Notes: generated by a model from the sequence alone, not told the origin. 55,186 bases of DNA from an uncultured bacterium (GCA_937910695.1 CALEMW010000106.1:1-55186); one strand, 5' to 3'; numbered from the stretch's first letter, positions 31,572 through 41,024 are shown. A program made the numbers and translations.

Positions 31572-32507
31572 TCAGGCGCCGCCGAACACCCTGCGCAGTC
31601 GGGACCGCCAGCCCCACTGCTGCTCGTAGGCGCCCGCGATGGCGGCCCGGATCTCCGGCACTGCTCTGCGTGCCGCCTCCTCGCCGCGGAGGCGACAATC
31701 GTCGCTGCAGCGGAAGTCGGCCCAGTGGTAGTCCGACACATCGGGGCGGATCACCACGTCGGCGTTGGCCATGACGAAGGCGTCGAGGCGTTCGCGGGCC
31801 AGGGCGTCGCAGCGGAACATGATGTCCAGTCCCGTGCGGTATTCGTGTTTGCTGGATTCGAAGCCGGGGATGTCCACGGCGATGACGATGTCGGCGCCCA
31901 TCTCGCGGCAGGTGTTCAGGGGCACTCGGAACGGTGCGCCGCCGTCGACGATCAGCATGCCGTCCTTGACCAGGGGCGGGAACACGCCGGGGATCGCCGC
32001 GCTGCCGTACACAGCTTCGATGACGCTGCCTTCACGAAACACCACCCGCTCGCCGCCGATCAGGTCGATGCCCACCGCGGCGAACGGTATGACGAACTCG
32101 CGGAAGTCGCGGGCCGTGAACAGTTTTTCCAACGGGCGGCGCAGCTTGTCGGCGTCGACCAGGGCCGGACGAGTCACGGTGCGGATCTGCATGAAGCGGC
32201 GGTTCAGCGATGAGACGAGGCTCTGGATGGGTCCCTGGGGACCGTCTTCTCCCGAGCCCTTGGCGATGAAAGGGGCCCAGGTGTCGAGGAATTCCGGGTC
32301 CTGGACGAAGGCGGCGAGTCGCCGCCAGGTCGTACGGGGATCGGCCGTCTCGGCATAGATGCCGCCGACAATGGCTCCCATGCTGGTGCCGGCCACGATG
32401 TGTGGAGCCAATCCCTCTTCGTGAAGCACGGAAAGGACGCCGGCGTGGGCAAGACCGCGGGCGCCGCCGCTGCCCAGGGCGAGACCGTGTCGGATCATCT
32501 TTGTCAT
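31572..32507 (-). CDS. Patatin-like phospholipase (RssA-type)
   Basis: Patatins are lipid acyl hydrolases with a Ser-Asp dyad. The 311-residue protein has the oxyanion-hole motif LALGSGGARGLAHAG (9-23), the nucleophile elbow GTSMG with Ser in GTSMGAIVGG, and the DGG motif in LIVDGGAPF. There is no signal peptide or extra domain, so it resembles RssA and is probably cytoplasmic or peripheral. The ATG at 32507 has GGAGGTGAGGG just before it. It converges on the dehalogenase-like gene with a 4-bp gap and diverges from the subtilisin gene. Confidence 0.9.
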   Translation of the reverse strand: MTKMIRHGLALGSGGARGLAHAGVLSVLHEEGLAPHIVAGTSMGAIVGGIYAETADPRTTWRRLAAFVQDPEFLDTWAPFIAKGSGEDGPQGPIQSLVSSLNRRFMQIRTVTRPALVDADKLRRPLEKLFTARDFREFVIPFAAVGIDLIGGERVVFREGSVIEAVYGSAAIPGVFPPLVKDGMLIVDGGAPFRVPLNTCREMGADIVIAVDIPGFESSKHEYRTGLDIMFRCDALARERLDAFVMANADVVIRPDVSDYHWADFRCSDDCRLRGEEAARRAVPEIRAAIAGAYEQQWGWRSRLRRVFGGA

Positions 32508-32604
32508 CCCTCACCTCCGAATCGGGCCGGAGTCTAGCCCGGATCTTCGATCGGGTCTAGATTCATGGTATCATCGTGCGACCCGCCGAACCGAGGAGAC
32601 GTCC

Positions 32605-35600
32605 ATGCGCCGAGTCTGTCTGTCGTTCTTACTGGCCGTGATCGCACCGGTCGTGGCCGCCGCTGTGGACGGTGTTCCTCTCCAGGAGACGTTGACGCCG
32701 GGTCTGCAGCGAGCCCTGGCCGTTGGTGATTCTCCTGCGCAGGCGGCTGACGGCACTTTGGCAGTTTGGGTCCACTTTACGGACAAAGGCGTCGATGGCC
32801 CCGCCCTCGCAGCCGCCCTGCAGAGGACCGAGGACGGTCTCGGGGAACGTGCGCGCAAGCGGCGCGCCAAGGTCGCCGCCGACAAGGACGGACGGTTGGT
32901 CGACGCCACCGACCTGCCCCTGCATCGCCCCTACACCGCTGCGGTTGCCGCTACCGGCGCCGTACCGCGCCGGGAGAGCCGTTGGCTCAATGCGGCCAGC
33001 TTCGACGCTACCCCGGCTCAGATCCGTACCCTGGCTGCGATGCCCTTCGTCCGCAGAGTGGAACTCGTCCGCCATTCGCGACGGTCTCCGCTGCCGGCCG
33101 TTCCGGCTCCTGCCGGCGGCGGCTTCCGTGCCGGCAAGGCGACCACCGCCCTCGATTACGGCGGTAGCCTCGCCGAACTCGAGCAGATCAACGTGACGGC
33201 GGTTCACGACGCCGGCTGGCACGGTCAGGGCGTCCTGATCGGCATGCTCGATACGGGATTCTCCGTGCTTCACGAGGCTCTGGCTGCGGTGAACGTGATC
33301 GACGCCTGGGACTTCGTGAACAACGACGGCGTGGTGGACAACGAGACCGGCGACCCGTCCAGTGCCCGCAATCACGGCACCATGACCCTCTCGACCGTGG
33401 GCGGCTACAATCCGGGTACATTGGTGGGCCCGGCCTACGGCGCTTCTTTCGTCTTGGCCAAGACCGAAGACGTGGCCGATGAACTGCCTGTCGAAGAGGA
33501 CAACTGGGTGGCCGGCATCGAGTGGCTCGACACCTTCGGCATCGATGTGGCGAGCAGCTCGCTGGGATATTACGACTGGTACGTGTTCGACGATCTGGAC
33601 GGCGCCACGGCGCCCTGCACCATCGCTGCTGACCTGGCCGTGGCCAAGGGCATCGTCGTGGTGAATTCGGCGGGCAACGAGCGGGCCAATGCCTGGGGTC
33701 ACATCATTGCTCCCGCCGACGGCGACAGCGTGATCACCACAGGTGCGGTGGACCCCGACGGCAACCTCACCTACTTCTCCTCGCCGGGCCCCACCGCCGA
33801 TGGCCGCACGAAACCAGATGTCTCGGCCCGCGGGCAGGGCAACCACGTTGCCAGCCCCAGCGATCCGGCGGCGTACCTGTCAGTTTCCGGCACCTCGTTC
33901 TCCTGTCCCCTGACCTCCGGCGTGGCGGCCTTGGTGCTTTCGCGCGTGCCTCAACTCACTCCCATGCAGGTACGTGAAGCCCTGCGTATGACAGCGAGCC
34001 GGGCCGGAACTCCTGACAACGACCTGGGCTGGGGCCTTCTCGATGCATGGGCCGCCGTGCACTACTTCGGTGCGTCGATCACCCACGAGCCGATAGGCGA
34101 CATCGAAGACACCGTCGGACCCTACACTCTGACGGCGACGATCACAGACCGTGAAGCCCTAGATCCCGCCGGCCTGCTGCTTCACTGGCGTGTCGACGGC
34201 GGACCGTGGCAGGATGTCTCACTCACGTCGGCCGGCGGCGACCTCTTCACTGCAGACATTCCGGGCCAGCCGGCTGGCAGCGACATTGCGTACTCCTTCG
34301 AGGCCGCCGACGTACTGGGTATCGTCACTCTGCTGCCCATCGACGCTCCGGACACGTCCTTCGGTTTCCACGTTGGACCCGACCTCACGCCCCCCGTCCT
34401 GAGCCATGCGCCTCTGGGCCCGCAGCCCCTCTCAACATGGCCGCCGACGGCTGCGGTCCTGGCGACCGACAACCTGGGCATGGGTTGGGTGGATGTGAGC
34501 TGGGATCTCAATGGAGTTCCTCAACCTGTGTTCGGCCTGGCCGAGACGACGCCCGGCCATTGGTCCGCAGCATTTCCTCTCGACGCGGGCTTGGTGTCGG
34601 TAGGAGACGCCGTAACCTACACCGTCACGGCTGTCGACGCCTCAACCGCGGCGAATACCTCCACGTCGGGTCCCCACATCTTCGTGGTGATCGACGCCCT
34701 CGGCGTGGTCCTCGTGGTGGACGACACCGCCGCCAAGGCCGGCACCGACCTGAAATTCGACGACGCCAAGCAACCCCTGGCTGCGGCGGCCTCTCCATCT
34801 AAGACCTCGGCGCTGGACATGACACGCTGGTTGCGCGATGCAGGCTACGTCGTTCACGAACAGACCTGGGCGGCGTTCACGACCCTCGATCTGGACGGGG
34901 TGCAGGTGCTGGCCGTCGCCAGCGGCGGCAACACGGCCCCTGTGGCCGATACAACCCAGCGTGGGGTGATACGGACCTGGATCGAACAGGGCGGACGCTT
35001 GATTCTCGAGGGCGGCGAGATGGGTTACGACGCCTTGAACACTCCCGGTTATCCGGACTTCGCCGACACCGTGATGCACGTGTCCGCTTGGCGCGGAGAC
35101 AGTGCCGGAGACCTGCAGATCGCCAGCGGTCAGGAGTTTCATCCCCTGGCCACCACACCCCATGCCATGCCCGCGGTGCTGGGGCTGAACTACGGAGTCT
35201 ACGGCGATCAGGACGCCCTCGATCCCGACCCTGAAGCCGTCGTCGTGTTCGAAACTACAGGATTCTCAGGTGCTGCCGGCATGCTGGCCTACGATGACAC
35301 GCCGGCGCCCCAGGCCGGTCAATCCGTCGTGCTGGCCTGCAACCTGGCCGCCCTGGCCGACACCGTGGCTGCGCGGCACCTGATCGAGAATGCCGCGGCC
35401 TGGCTGCTGGCGTCCGAGGGCTCCGCCGACGGGACCATCAGTGGTGTGGTTTGGTATCTGGAAGGCGACATTGTCGATGCGCTCTCCGGCGCCGTGGTGA
35501 CGCTCCAGACCGGAGAATCTGCCGTTACCGGCAGCGACGGCTCGTGGAGCATCGGTGGGCTCTATGCGGGGAACTACACCGTCACGGCATCCGCCGCCGG

Positions 35601-36375
35601 TTTCATCTCCGAGGCTGTGGCCGTGGAGTTGAGCGAAGGCGGGAGCGTGATCGCCGAGCACATGCTGTTGATCGCCCTGACCGCTGATGAGACCTGGACC
35701 GGACCGTTGGCGATTCCCGACGGAGACACCGCCGGCGTGTCCGCTGCGGTGGACGTTGCTCTCAACAGCCACGTATCCGCGGTGACGCTTTCGATCAATT
35801 TGACCCATCCCTGGACCGGCGATCTCGTTGTGGAACTCGAATCGCCCACCGGAACGATCGTGCGCCTCCACGACCGCAGCGGCGGCTCATCGGCAGACCT
35901 TGTGGGCACCTGGGATACGACCCTCGACGTGGACGGTCCCGGCGCTCTCGCCGATTTTATAGGCGAGGCGGTCGTCGGCACCTGGACTCTCCGTGTCAGC
36001 GATCGCGTGAGCGGCGACATAGGCGTGCTCAATGACTGGACCCTTCATCTGGTGATGCCGGTGCCTCCTCTGTCCGTGGACGACACGCCGCGTCTGAAGA
36101 CGGCCCTGGGTTTCGCCTCGCCGAATCCGTTCAACCCGCGGACGGAGATCCACTTCTCTCTGGCCAGGCCGGCGTCTCCTCGCCTCGAGATCTTCGACCT
36201 CAAGGGTCGCCGGGTCCGTACCTTGCTGAGCGGTGCCGAACTGCCCCCGGGCCACCATGCCGTCACTTGGCTGGGCCGCGACGACGAGGGCCGCGAGGCG
36301 GCCAGCGGCGTCTACATGCTCCGGCTTCGTGCCGACGGTGTGGTCCAGGAACGCAAGGTGACTCTGGCCCGCTGA
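32605..36375 (+). CDS. Large secreted subtilisin-like (S8) protease with P-domain and T9SS/FlgD-Ig-type C-terminus
   Basis: This 1256-residue exoprotease starts with a signal peptide (about 1-20) and a propeptide-like region. The S8 domain (about 205-495) shows Asp216 in IGMLDTGFSV, His257 in NHGTMT and catalytic Ser431 in SGTSFSCPLTSGV, all intact. Next come beta-rich domains, a CarboxypepD_reg-like repeat (about 943-1010, GVVWYLEGDIVDALSGAVVTL), a proprotein-convertase P-domain-like segment (about 1030-1145, VTLSINLTHPWTGDLVVEL, WTLRVSDRVSGD) and a C-terminal module starting SPNPFNPRTEIHFSL and ending ERKVTLAR, as in the Asp-box protein. GAGGAGACGTCC precedes the ATG. It is probably a surface or released protease. 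Confidence 0.93.
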   Translation: MRRVCLSFLLAVIAPVVAAAVDGVPLQETLTPGLQRALAVGDSPAQAADGTLAVWVHFTDKGVDGPALAAALQRTEDGLGERARKRRAKVAADKDGRLVDATDLPLHRPYTAAVAATGAVPRRESRWLNAASFDATPAQIRTLAAMPFVRRVELVRHSRRSPLPAVPAPAGGGFRAGKATTALDYGGSLAELEQINVTAVHDAGWHGQGVLIGMLDTGFSVLHEALAAVNVIDAWDFVNNDGVVDNETGDPSSARNHGTMTLSTVGGYNPGTLVGPAYGASFVLAKTEDVADELPVEEDNWVAGIEWLDTFGIDVASSSLGYYDWYVFDDLDGATAPCTIAADLAVAKGIVVVNSAGNERANAWGHIIAPADGDSVITTGAVDPDGNLTYFSSPGPTADGRTKPDVSARGQGNHVASPSDPAAYLSVSGTSFSCPLTSGVAALVLSRVPQLTPMQVREALRMTASRAGTPDNDLGWGLLDAWAAVHYFGASITHEPIGDIEDTVGPYTLTATITDREALDPAGLLLHWRVDGGPWQDVSLTSAGGDLFTADIPGQPAGSDIAYSFEAADVLGIVTLLPIDAPDTSFGFHVGPDLTPPVLSHAPLGPQPLSTWPPTAAVLATDNLGMGWVDVSWDLNGVPQPVFGLAETTPGHWSAAFPLDAGLVSVGDAVTYTVTAVDASTAANTSTSGPHIFVVIDALGVVLVVDDTAAKAGTDLKFDDAKQPLAAAASPSKTSALDMTRWLRDAGYVVHEQTWAAFTTLDLDGVQVLAVASGGNTAPVADTTQRGVIRTWIEQGGRLILEGGEMGYDALNTPGYPDFADTVMHVSAWRGDSAGDLQIASGQEFHPLATTPHAMPAVLGLNYGVYGDQDALDPDPEAVVVFETTGFSGAAGMLAYDDTPAPQAGQSVVLACNLAALADTVAARHLIENAAAWLLASEGSADGTISGVVWYLEGDIVDALSGAVVTLQTGESAVTGSDGSWSIGGLYAGNYTVTASAAGFISEAVAVELSEGGSVIAEHMLLIALTADETWTGPLAIPDGDTAGVSAAVDVALNSHVSAVTLSINLTHPWTGDLVVELESPTGTIVRLHDRSGGSSADLVGTWDTTLDVDGPGALADFIGEAVVGTWTLRVSDRVSGDIGVLNDWTLHLVMPVPPLSVDDTPRLKTALGFASPNPFNPRTEIHFSLARPASPRLEIFDLKGRRVRTLLSGAELPPGHHAVTWLGRDDEGREAASGVYMLRLRADGVVQERKVTLAR

Positions 36376-36383
36376 TTCCCCAA

Positions 36384-36410
36384 CGGGGGGTGCTTGTACA
36401 GCGCCCCCCG
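36384..36410 (+). terminator. GC-rich hairpin after the protease gene
   Basis: Ten-bp arms CGGGGGGTGC (36384-36393) and GCGCCCCCCG (36401-36410), with one G-U pair, enclose a 7-nt loop directly after the stop. No T-run follows. Confidence 0.5.
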
Positions 36411-36456
36411 AGCGGTTATCCTCCCCCGGCCCGATCCAACCCGAAGGGACCTGTCC

Positions 36457-37890
36457 ATGGCCAAGACATCGAGTCTGTACGTCTGCGGCAACTGCGGCCA
36501 GGAGGAGCACCGCTGGCTGGGCCAGTGCCCCCAGTGCCGAGAGTGGAATTCATTTGCCGAGATGAAGCTTGCCAAAGCCGAAGGAAAGGGCCGCGGCGCC
36601 GGATTCCGCAGTGGCCGCAGCGAAGGGCCGACGCGAGAAGTGGTACGGCCGATTCCCCTGCGCGAAATCGGCTCGGCCCGCGACGAACGCCTGCCCGTTC
36701 ACCCGGAGGAAATCTCGCGCGTACTCGGCGGCGGGCTGGTCAACGGCTCGGTGGTTCTGCTCGGCGGCGAGCCCGGCGTGGGCAAATCCACACTCCTGAC
36801 CGGACTGGCCCTCGACTGGGTCCGTGCCGGTGTGCGTGTGATCTACGTGGCGGGGGAGGAGTCCCCTTCCCAGATCCGCATGCGCAGCGAGCGCCTCGGC
36901 TTCGATCCGCAGAAGGAGGAGGGTTTTCAGATCCTCAACGACGTTGAACTCGAGCAGGTGATTGCGGCCCTCTACGCTGACCGCGAAGCCCACCCAGGTC
37001 CCTGCGTGGTGATCGCCGACTCTGTGCAGACCCTCCACAGCCGCGAGATCGACGCCTTCCCGGGCAGCGTCAGCCAGGTCCGCTACTGCGGCGGCGTACT
37101 GGCCGACTTCGCGCGCACCGGTGGCTGCCCCGTGTTCCTTGTGGGCCACGTGACCAAATCGGGTGATCTGGCCGGGCCGAAGGTGCTCGAACACATGGTC
37201 GACACGGTGCTGGCCTTCGAAGGCACCGGCGGCGGCGCTATTCGTCTGGTGCGGGCGGTGAAGAACCGTTTCGGCGCCACCGGCGAGCTGGCCGTCATGG
37301 AGATGCGCGGCGACGGTTTGGTGCCGGTGGACGAAGCCGGCGCCCTGTTCCTCAGCGGCCGCCGAGGCGACGAGCCCGGTTCCGCCGTCTGCGCCGTACG
37401 CAACGGTTCACGGACGTTCTTGATCGAAGTGCAGGCCCTCGTTTCTCCCAGCCATTACGGTACCGCCCAGCGGGTTGTACAGGGTGTGGACAGCAAGCGT
37501 GTGGCCCTGCTCGCGGCCATTCTCGAAAAACGTGCAGGGCTTGATCTGGCCGGTTGCGACCTCTTCGTCAAGGTGGCCGGCGGTGCTCGTTTGGACGATC
37601 CCGCCGCCGATCTGGCCATCTGTGCGGCTCTGGCCTCGTCGCTGCGGGAGATCCCCATACCCGCCGACACGTTGCTCGTCGGCGAAGTGGGCCTGACCGG
37701 CGACGTCCGCGATGTCGCCGACAGGACTTCGCGTCTCAAGGAAGCGGCCCGACTCGGTTTCAAGCGCGCCGTGGTCGCCGCAGCGAAGACCGAGCGTCGC
37801 ACGGAGCAGGGGCTGCAGCTCGCGGCGGCTGCTACGGTGACCGAAGCGGTTGAGCTGGCCCTCGAGCGGACCCGTTCCTCATCGGGATGA
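36457..37890 (+). CDS. radA: DNA repair protein RadA (Sms)
   Basis: RadA is a RecA-like, Lon-related ATPase that drives branch migration in recombination. The ATG at 36457, after GAAGGGACC, gives 477 residues. Motifs in order are the C4 zinc finger YVCGNCGQEEHRWLGQCPQC, Walker A LLGGEPGVGKST, the RadA-specific KNRFG motif in RAVKNRFGATGELAVMEM and a Lon-like C-terminal domain (FVKVAGGARLDDPAADLAICAAL). It overlaps the next frame at its stop, so radA, ispD and the methyltransferase probably form one operon. Confidence 0.96.
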   Translation: MAKTSSLYVCGNCGQEEHRWLGQCPQCREWNSFAEMKLAKAEGKGRGAGFRSGRSEGPTREVVRPIPLREIGSARDERLPVHPEEISRVLGGGLVNGSVVLLGGEPGVGKSTLLTGLALDWVRAGVRVIYVAGEESPSQIRMRSERLGFDPQKEEGFQILNDVELEQVIAALYADREAHPGPCVVIADSVQTLHSREIDAFPGSVSQVRYCGGVLADFARTGGCPVFLVGHVTKSGDLAGPKVLEHMVDTVLAFEGTGGGAIRLVRAVKNRFGATGELAVMEMRGDGLVPVDEAGALFLSGRRGDEPGSAVCAVRNGSRTFLIEVQALVSPSHYGTAQRVVQGVDSKRVALLAAILEKRAGLDLAGCDLFVKVAGGARLDDPAADLAICAALASSLREIPIPADTLLVGEVGLTGDVRDVADRTSRLKEAARLGFKRAVVAAAKTERRTEQGLQLAAAATVTEAVELALERTRSSSG

Positions 37891-37901
37891 TCGGAGACGA
37901 T

Positions 37902-38621
37902 ATGTCGACCCATCTGCATCTGGTGATCCTCGCCGGCGGCAGCGGCTCCCGGGCCCGTCGCGACGATCAGGAAATGCCCAAACAGTTTCGGGAGATAGGC
38001 GGCACGCCCTTGGTGCTGTGGAGCGTCATGACGCTCCTCGAGCACCCCGATACGGTGAGCCTCACGGTGACCTGTCCCGACGGCTGGCACGAGGTCATGA
38101 ACGGGTTGCTCAACGAAGCTCCGATTCCGGTCCCCTGGAGTGTCGTACGCTGTGGCGACACCCGTACCGCCTCGACCTGGAACGCCCTGGAGGCTTTGGC
38201 GGTCTCGGAGGCGGCACCCGCCCCCGGCGATCTCGTCGCCGTGCACGATGCAGCCCGACCCTTCGCATCCGCGGAACTGCTCGAGCGATTGGCCGCGGCT
38301 GCATCCACTCACGGAGGAGCGCTGCCTGCTGTGCCCGTGGTCGATACCACGATCCGCTTCGACGAAACCTCGGGCACGATCGACTACCTGCCCCGCGCCG
38401 AACTCCGCGCCGTTCAGACACCTCAGGTGTTCGGTTGGGAAGCCTTTTATGAGACGCACCGTCGCGCTCACGAAATCGGTAGCGACACCACGGACGACGG
38501 CGGCTTGATGGCCGCAGCAGGACACTTACCGGTGCTTGTGGAAGGGGAGCTGGAGAACATCAAGGTGACCACGCCGGACGATCTCGAAGCCCTCGAGGAG
38601 CTCATGGGAGACGGTTCATGA
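37902..38621 (+). CDS. ispD: 2-C-methyl-D-erythritol 4-phosphate cytidylyltransferase
   Basis: IspD makes CDP-ME from MEP and CTP in the isoprenoid pathway. I use the ATG at 37902, which has GGAG 5 nt before it, giving 239 residues; an in-frame ATG at 37887 overlaps the radA stop and is the alternative. The nucleotide-binding loop is VILAGGSGSRARRDDQEMPKQF, and the later motifs VAVHDAARPF, AVPVVDTTI and RAVQTPQVF are diagnostic. The segment TDDGGL before the C-terminus matches the family. The usual partner ispF is not adjacent. Confidence 0.92.
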   Translation: MSTHLHLVILAGGSGSRARRDDQEMPKQFREIGGTPLVLWSVMTLLEHPDTVSLTVTCPDGWHEVMNGLLNEAPIPVPWSVVRCGDTRTASTWNALEALAVSEAAPAPGDLVAVHDAARPFASAELLERLAAAASTHGGALPAVPVVDTTIRFDETSGTIDYLPRAELRAVQTPQVFGWEAFYETHRRAHEIGSDTTDDGGLMAAAGHLPVLVEGELENIKVTTPDDLEALEELMGDGS

Positions 38622-39580
38622 CCTGTTGCAGGGTGTGCGGACACGACGGCGAAGCGACGCTCCATCAGGCCCGGGAAATGATGTTCGGTCGCGGCGGGTC
38701 CTACACGTATCGCGAGTGTCCGGTCTGCGGCACTCTGCAGCTGCTGAACGTGCCCGACGACCTGTCGGCCCACTACCCACCGGACTATTACTCGTACGAC
38801 GCCGGTCGCCGACCTCGTTGGGAAATGCTGACGACCTGGCTGAAGATGCGCAGGGGAAAGGCTCACCTCGGCGGCGGCGATCTGCTGGGATCCCTGGTTC
38901 TGCGGCGAACCGGGCCATCACACAACCTACTCTGGCTAGAGCGTCTGGGCCTGGGGCTCGATGCCACGATCCTCGATGTAGGCTGCGGCCATGGCGAGCT
39001 GTTGATGGAGATGCAACGCGACGGTTGCCGCCATCTGACCGGTGCCGATCCCTTTGTGGACGCTGAGATCGATCACGGTGCCGGATTGAGGATCCTCAAG
39101 ACGGACCTCGGAGGACTCAACGGCGCTTGGGACCTGATCATGCTCCACCACTCATTCGAGCATATGCCCGATCCCGTCGGCACCTTCACCGACCTGGCAC
39201 GGCTCACCGCTCCGGGGGGGCATGTCCTGATCAGGGTTCCCTTGGCTGATTCCGCGGCTTGGCGTCGCTACGGCGTCGATTGGGTTCAACTCGATGCGCC
39301 GCGCCATCTCTTTCTCTTCACGAACGATGCGGTTGGTCGCTTGGCTGCCGGATCCGGATTCAGAATCGATGCTGTCGATTACGATTCCACGGCATTCCAG
39401 TTTTGGGGGAGTGAACAGTACCGCCGGGGGATTCCTCTGCGTGGGACGGGTTCCCACGGCTCGGATGCTGCCGACCCTCTATTCACGCCCGGCGAGATTG
39501 CTGCCTGGAGCGACGACGCTTTGCGGCTCAACAACGCCGGCGAGGGTGATCAGGCGGCGTTCTTCCTCTCCAGAATCTGA
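38618..39580 (+). CDS. Zinc-ribbon class I SAM-dependent methyltransferase
   Basis: The 320-residue protein starts with a Cys4 zinc-ribbon-like pair, CCRVCG and CPVCG, then a methyltransferase core: ILDVGCGHGELLMEM (motif I), LTGADPF, WDLIMLHHSFEHMPDP and LTAPGGHVLIRVPL. Such ribbon-plus-methyltransferase proteins are frequent among methyltransferases acting on sugars, natural products or other small molecules, often in surface-polysaccharide clusters. The substrate is not visible. The start overlaps the ispD stop by 4 bp (ATGA), so it is co-translated with ispD. Confidence 0.85.
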   Translation: MTCCRVCGHDGEATLHQAREMMFGRGGSYTYRECPVCGTLQLLNVPDDLSAHYPPDYYSYDAGRRPRWEMLTTWLKMRRGKAHLGGGDLLGSLVLRRTGPSHNLLWLERLGLGLDATILDVGCGHGELLMEMQRDGCRHLTGADPFVDAEIDHGAGLRILKTDLGGLNGAWDLIMLHHSFEHMPDPVGTFTDLARLTAPGGHVLIRVPLADSAAWRRYGVDWVQLDAPRHLFLFTNDAVGRLAAGSGFRIDAVDYDSTAFQFWGSEQYRRGIPLRGTGSHGSDAADPLFTPGEIAAWSDDALRLNNAGEGDQAAFFLSRI

Positions 39581-39596
39581 TTTCCCAGCGCATTGG

Positions 39597-39626
39597 TTGC
39601 GGTATGGGATAAAAATAGTCTACAAT
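39597..39626 (+). promoter_or_regulatory. Promoter of the secreted protein gene at 39680
   Basis: TACAAT (39621-39626, 5/6 match) lies 18 bp after TTGCGG (39597-39602), within an AT-rich patch (GGGATAAAAATAGTC) of an otherwise GC-rich region. Confidence 0.5.
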
Positions 39627-39679
39627 GTATGGGCGGACCGCCGCGCTGTAGCCGACTCTATCGACCTGGAGGACTCGGA

Positions 39680-40246
39680 GTGGCATTCTTCTCTGTTTCT
39701 TTGAAACGAAGCCTGCTGGTGCTCGTCATCATGCTGGCCGCGTTGCCTGTCGCCGCCCAGAGCTCCTACTCCGCTCTCGGTCTCTCGGCCTCACCAACTG
39801 AATATATCGGCGAGATTACCGTGCCCTTCGGCGATGACTTTTCCCTCTACGTTTTCGTGACCGGTCCCGATCTGGCCGTCCTGCCCTTCGAGCTTGCAGC
39901 GATCGACTGGGCGCTGCTCGGGAGCTGTTGCGGTGGATCGCCTGCCTACTATGTGCAGACGCTGTTGAGCGAGACTTTGCAGCACGAGGGCAATCCCACC
40001 ATCGCGGTTCATTCCACTGCCGATATCTGCGTATCCGGAAATTTCATCGTGCTGGCGGAAGTGCAATTCAACTGGATATATGAACCTACGGGACCGTTCT
40101 ATCTCGGCGTGGCGACCCTCGCTGCGGCGGTTGACTGCGAAGGCGATCCCTGGATCATGACGGGTCTGCCGCTCCAGGTGATCCCTACGGGCATCACCCC
40201 GACACAAGACGAGAGCTGGAGTTCCCTCAAGACTCTGTTCCGTTGA
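39680..40246 (+). CDS. Small secreted protein with C-terminal WSxxKxLFR tag
   Basis: No ATG is well placed, and the likely start is the GTG at 39680, 7 nt after GGAGG, giving 188 residues. The signal peptide runs to about VAAQ (residue 24). The mature protein is a beta-rich, aromatic-rich domain with four cysteines; two are adjacent (CCGG). Segments such as FIVLAEVQFNWIYEPTGPFYL resemble VVLYHWSLLNVPFTPVSFFL in the protein at 5170, suggesting distant paralogy. The C-terminus is TPTQDESWSSLKTLFR, the fifth copy of the shared tag. The last 20 bp overlap the end of the convergent DUF4254 gene. Confidence 0.82.
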   Translation: MAFFSVSLKRSLLVLVIMLAALPVAAQSSYSALGLSASPTEYIGEITVPFGDDFSLYVFVTGPDLAVLPFELAAIDWALLGSCCGGSPAYYVQTLLSETLQHEGNPTIAVHSTADICVSGNFIVLAEVQFNWIYEPTGPFYLGVATLAAAVDCEGDPWIMTGLPLQVIPTGITPTQDESWSSLKTLFR

Positions 40247-40925
40247 CCGTGGGCCGGGGGCCGCTGTCGGTCAGGCCGGAGTGATAGCGCCCGGTCTTGG
40301 GATCCATGTACACCTTCACCTGCCGGTACAGCTTCATGCGTCGTCGTCCTGCGGCAATGTCGGCGAAGAGCTGATCTATGCATAAGGCCAGGTCGTCCAT
40401 CTGTTGGCTGATTCCCTCGACACGCTCATGAAGAACTTCCTCGGCCGAGGTGCCGCCGGCTGTGGAAAGCTCTTCGCGGATGTGGTAGAGCTTCAGGGCG
40501 AGGATGCTGATGCGGTCGACGATGCTCGCCGGCGATTCCGAGTGCAGAGGGGCGTCGGGGTTCGGCAGACCTGCCGTTTGCAGGGCTTGCCAGATGTGCA
40601 CATCGAGCGCGTCGATGGTTTTGACGCGACGGGCGTTGGATGCGTCGATGGAACGCTTGACCGAGGCAAGAATCTCGTCGCCGGCTTCATAGGCGTGGCT
40701 GCGGTCCTCCTCGTGCCATTGGAAGGTGTTGATCAACTGGAGCAGTTCGGCATACCCTGCCCATCCCGTATGTTCCGGTTGTACGGCGCGTACGGCGTTC
40801 TCCCAGTCTTTGATTCCCGTCTCGGCTTCATGCCAGCGGTCGATGATGTGCCAGAGGATGGGCAGGAGTTCCTTGGCGCGCGGGAGGTCCCGGGTCGGAT
40901 CCATGCTGCGCTCGTTCGTGGTCAT
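40227..40925 (-). CDS. DUF4254-family protein
   Basis: DUF4254 proteins are of unknown function; in many genomes they lie near lipopolysaccharide or glycosyltransferase genes. The ATG at 40925, after AGGG, gives 232 residues. The core ASIVDRISILALKLYHIREEL is the family signature, with WQALQTAGL upstream and helices throughout. There is no signal peptide or membrane segment, so it is probably a cytoplasmic helical protein. The 3' end overlaps the convergent tagged-protein gene by 20 bp (40227-40246), so the two cannot be altered independently there. Confidence 0.8.
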   Translation of the reverse strand: MTTNERSMDPTRDLPRAKELLPILWHIIDRWHEAETGIKDWENAVRAVQPEHTGWAGYAELLQLINTFQWHEEDRSHAYEAGDEILASVKRSIDASNARRVKTIDALDVHIWQALQTAGLPNPDAPLHSESPASIVDRISILALKLYHIREELSTAGGTSAEEVLHERVEGISQQMDDLALCIDQLFADIAAGRRRMKLYRQVKVYMDPKTGRYHSGLTDSGPRPTVNGTES

Positions 40926-41024
40926 GATCATCCCTATCTTATGGGGTGAACCCATCGTGTAATCCGGTGTGTGCGGACCAACCGTACGCCAATCCGTCCT
41001 GCTCGGCAAGCTGATGGAGATCCA

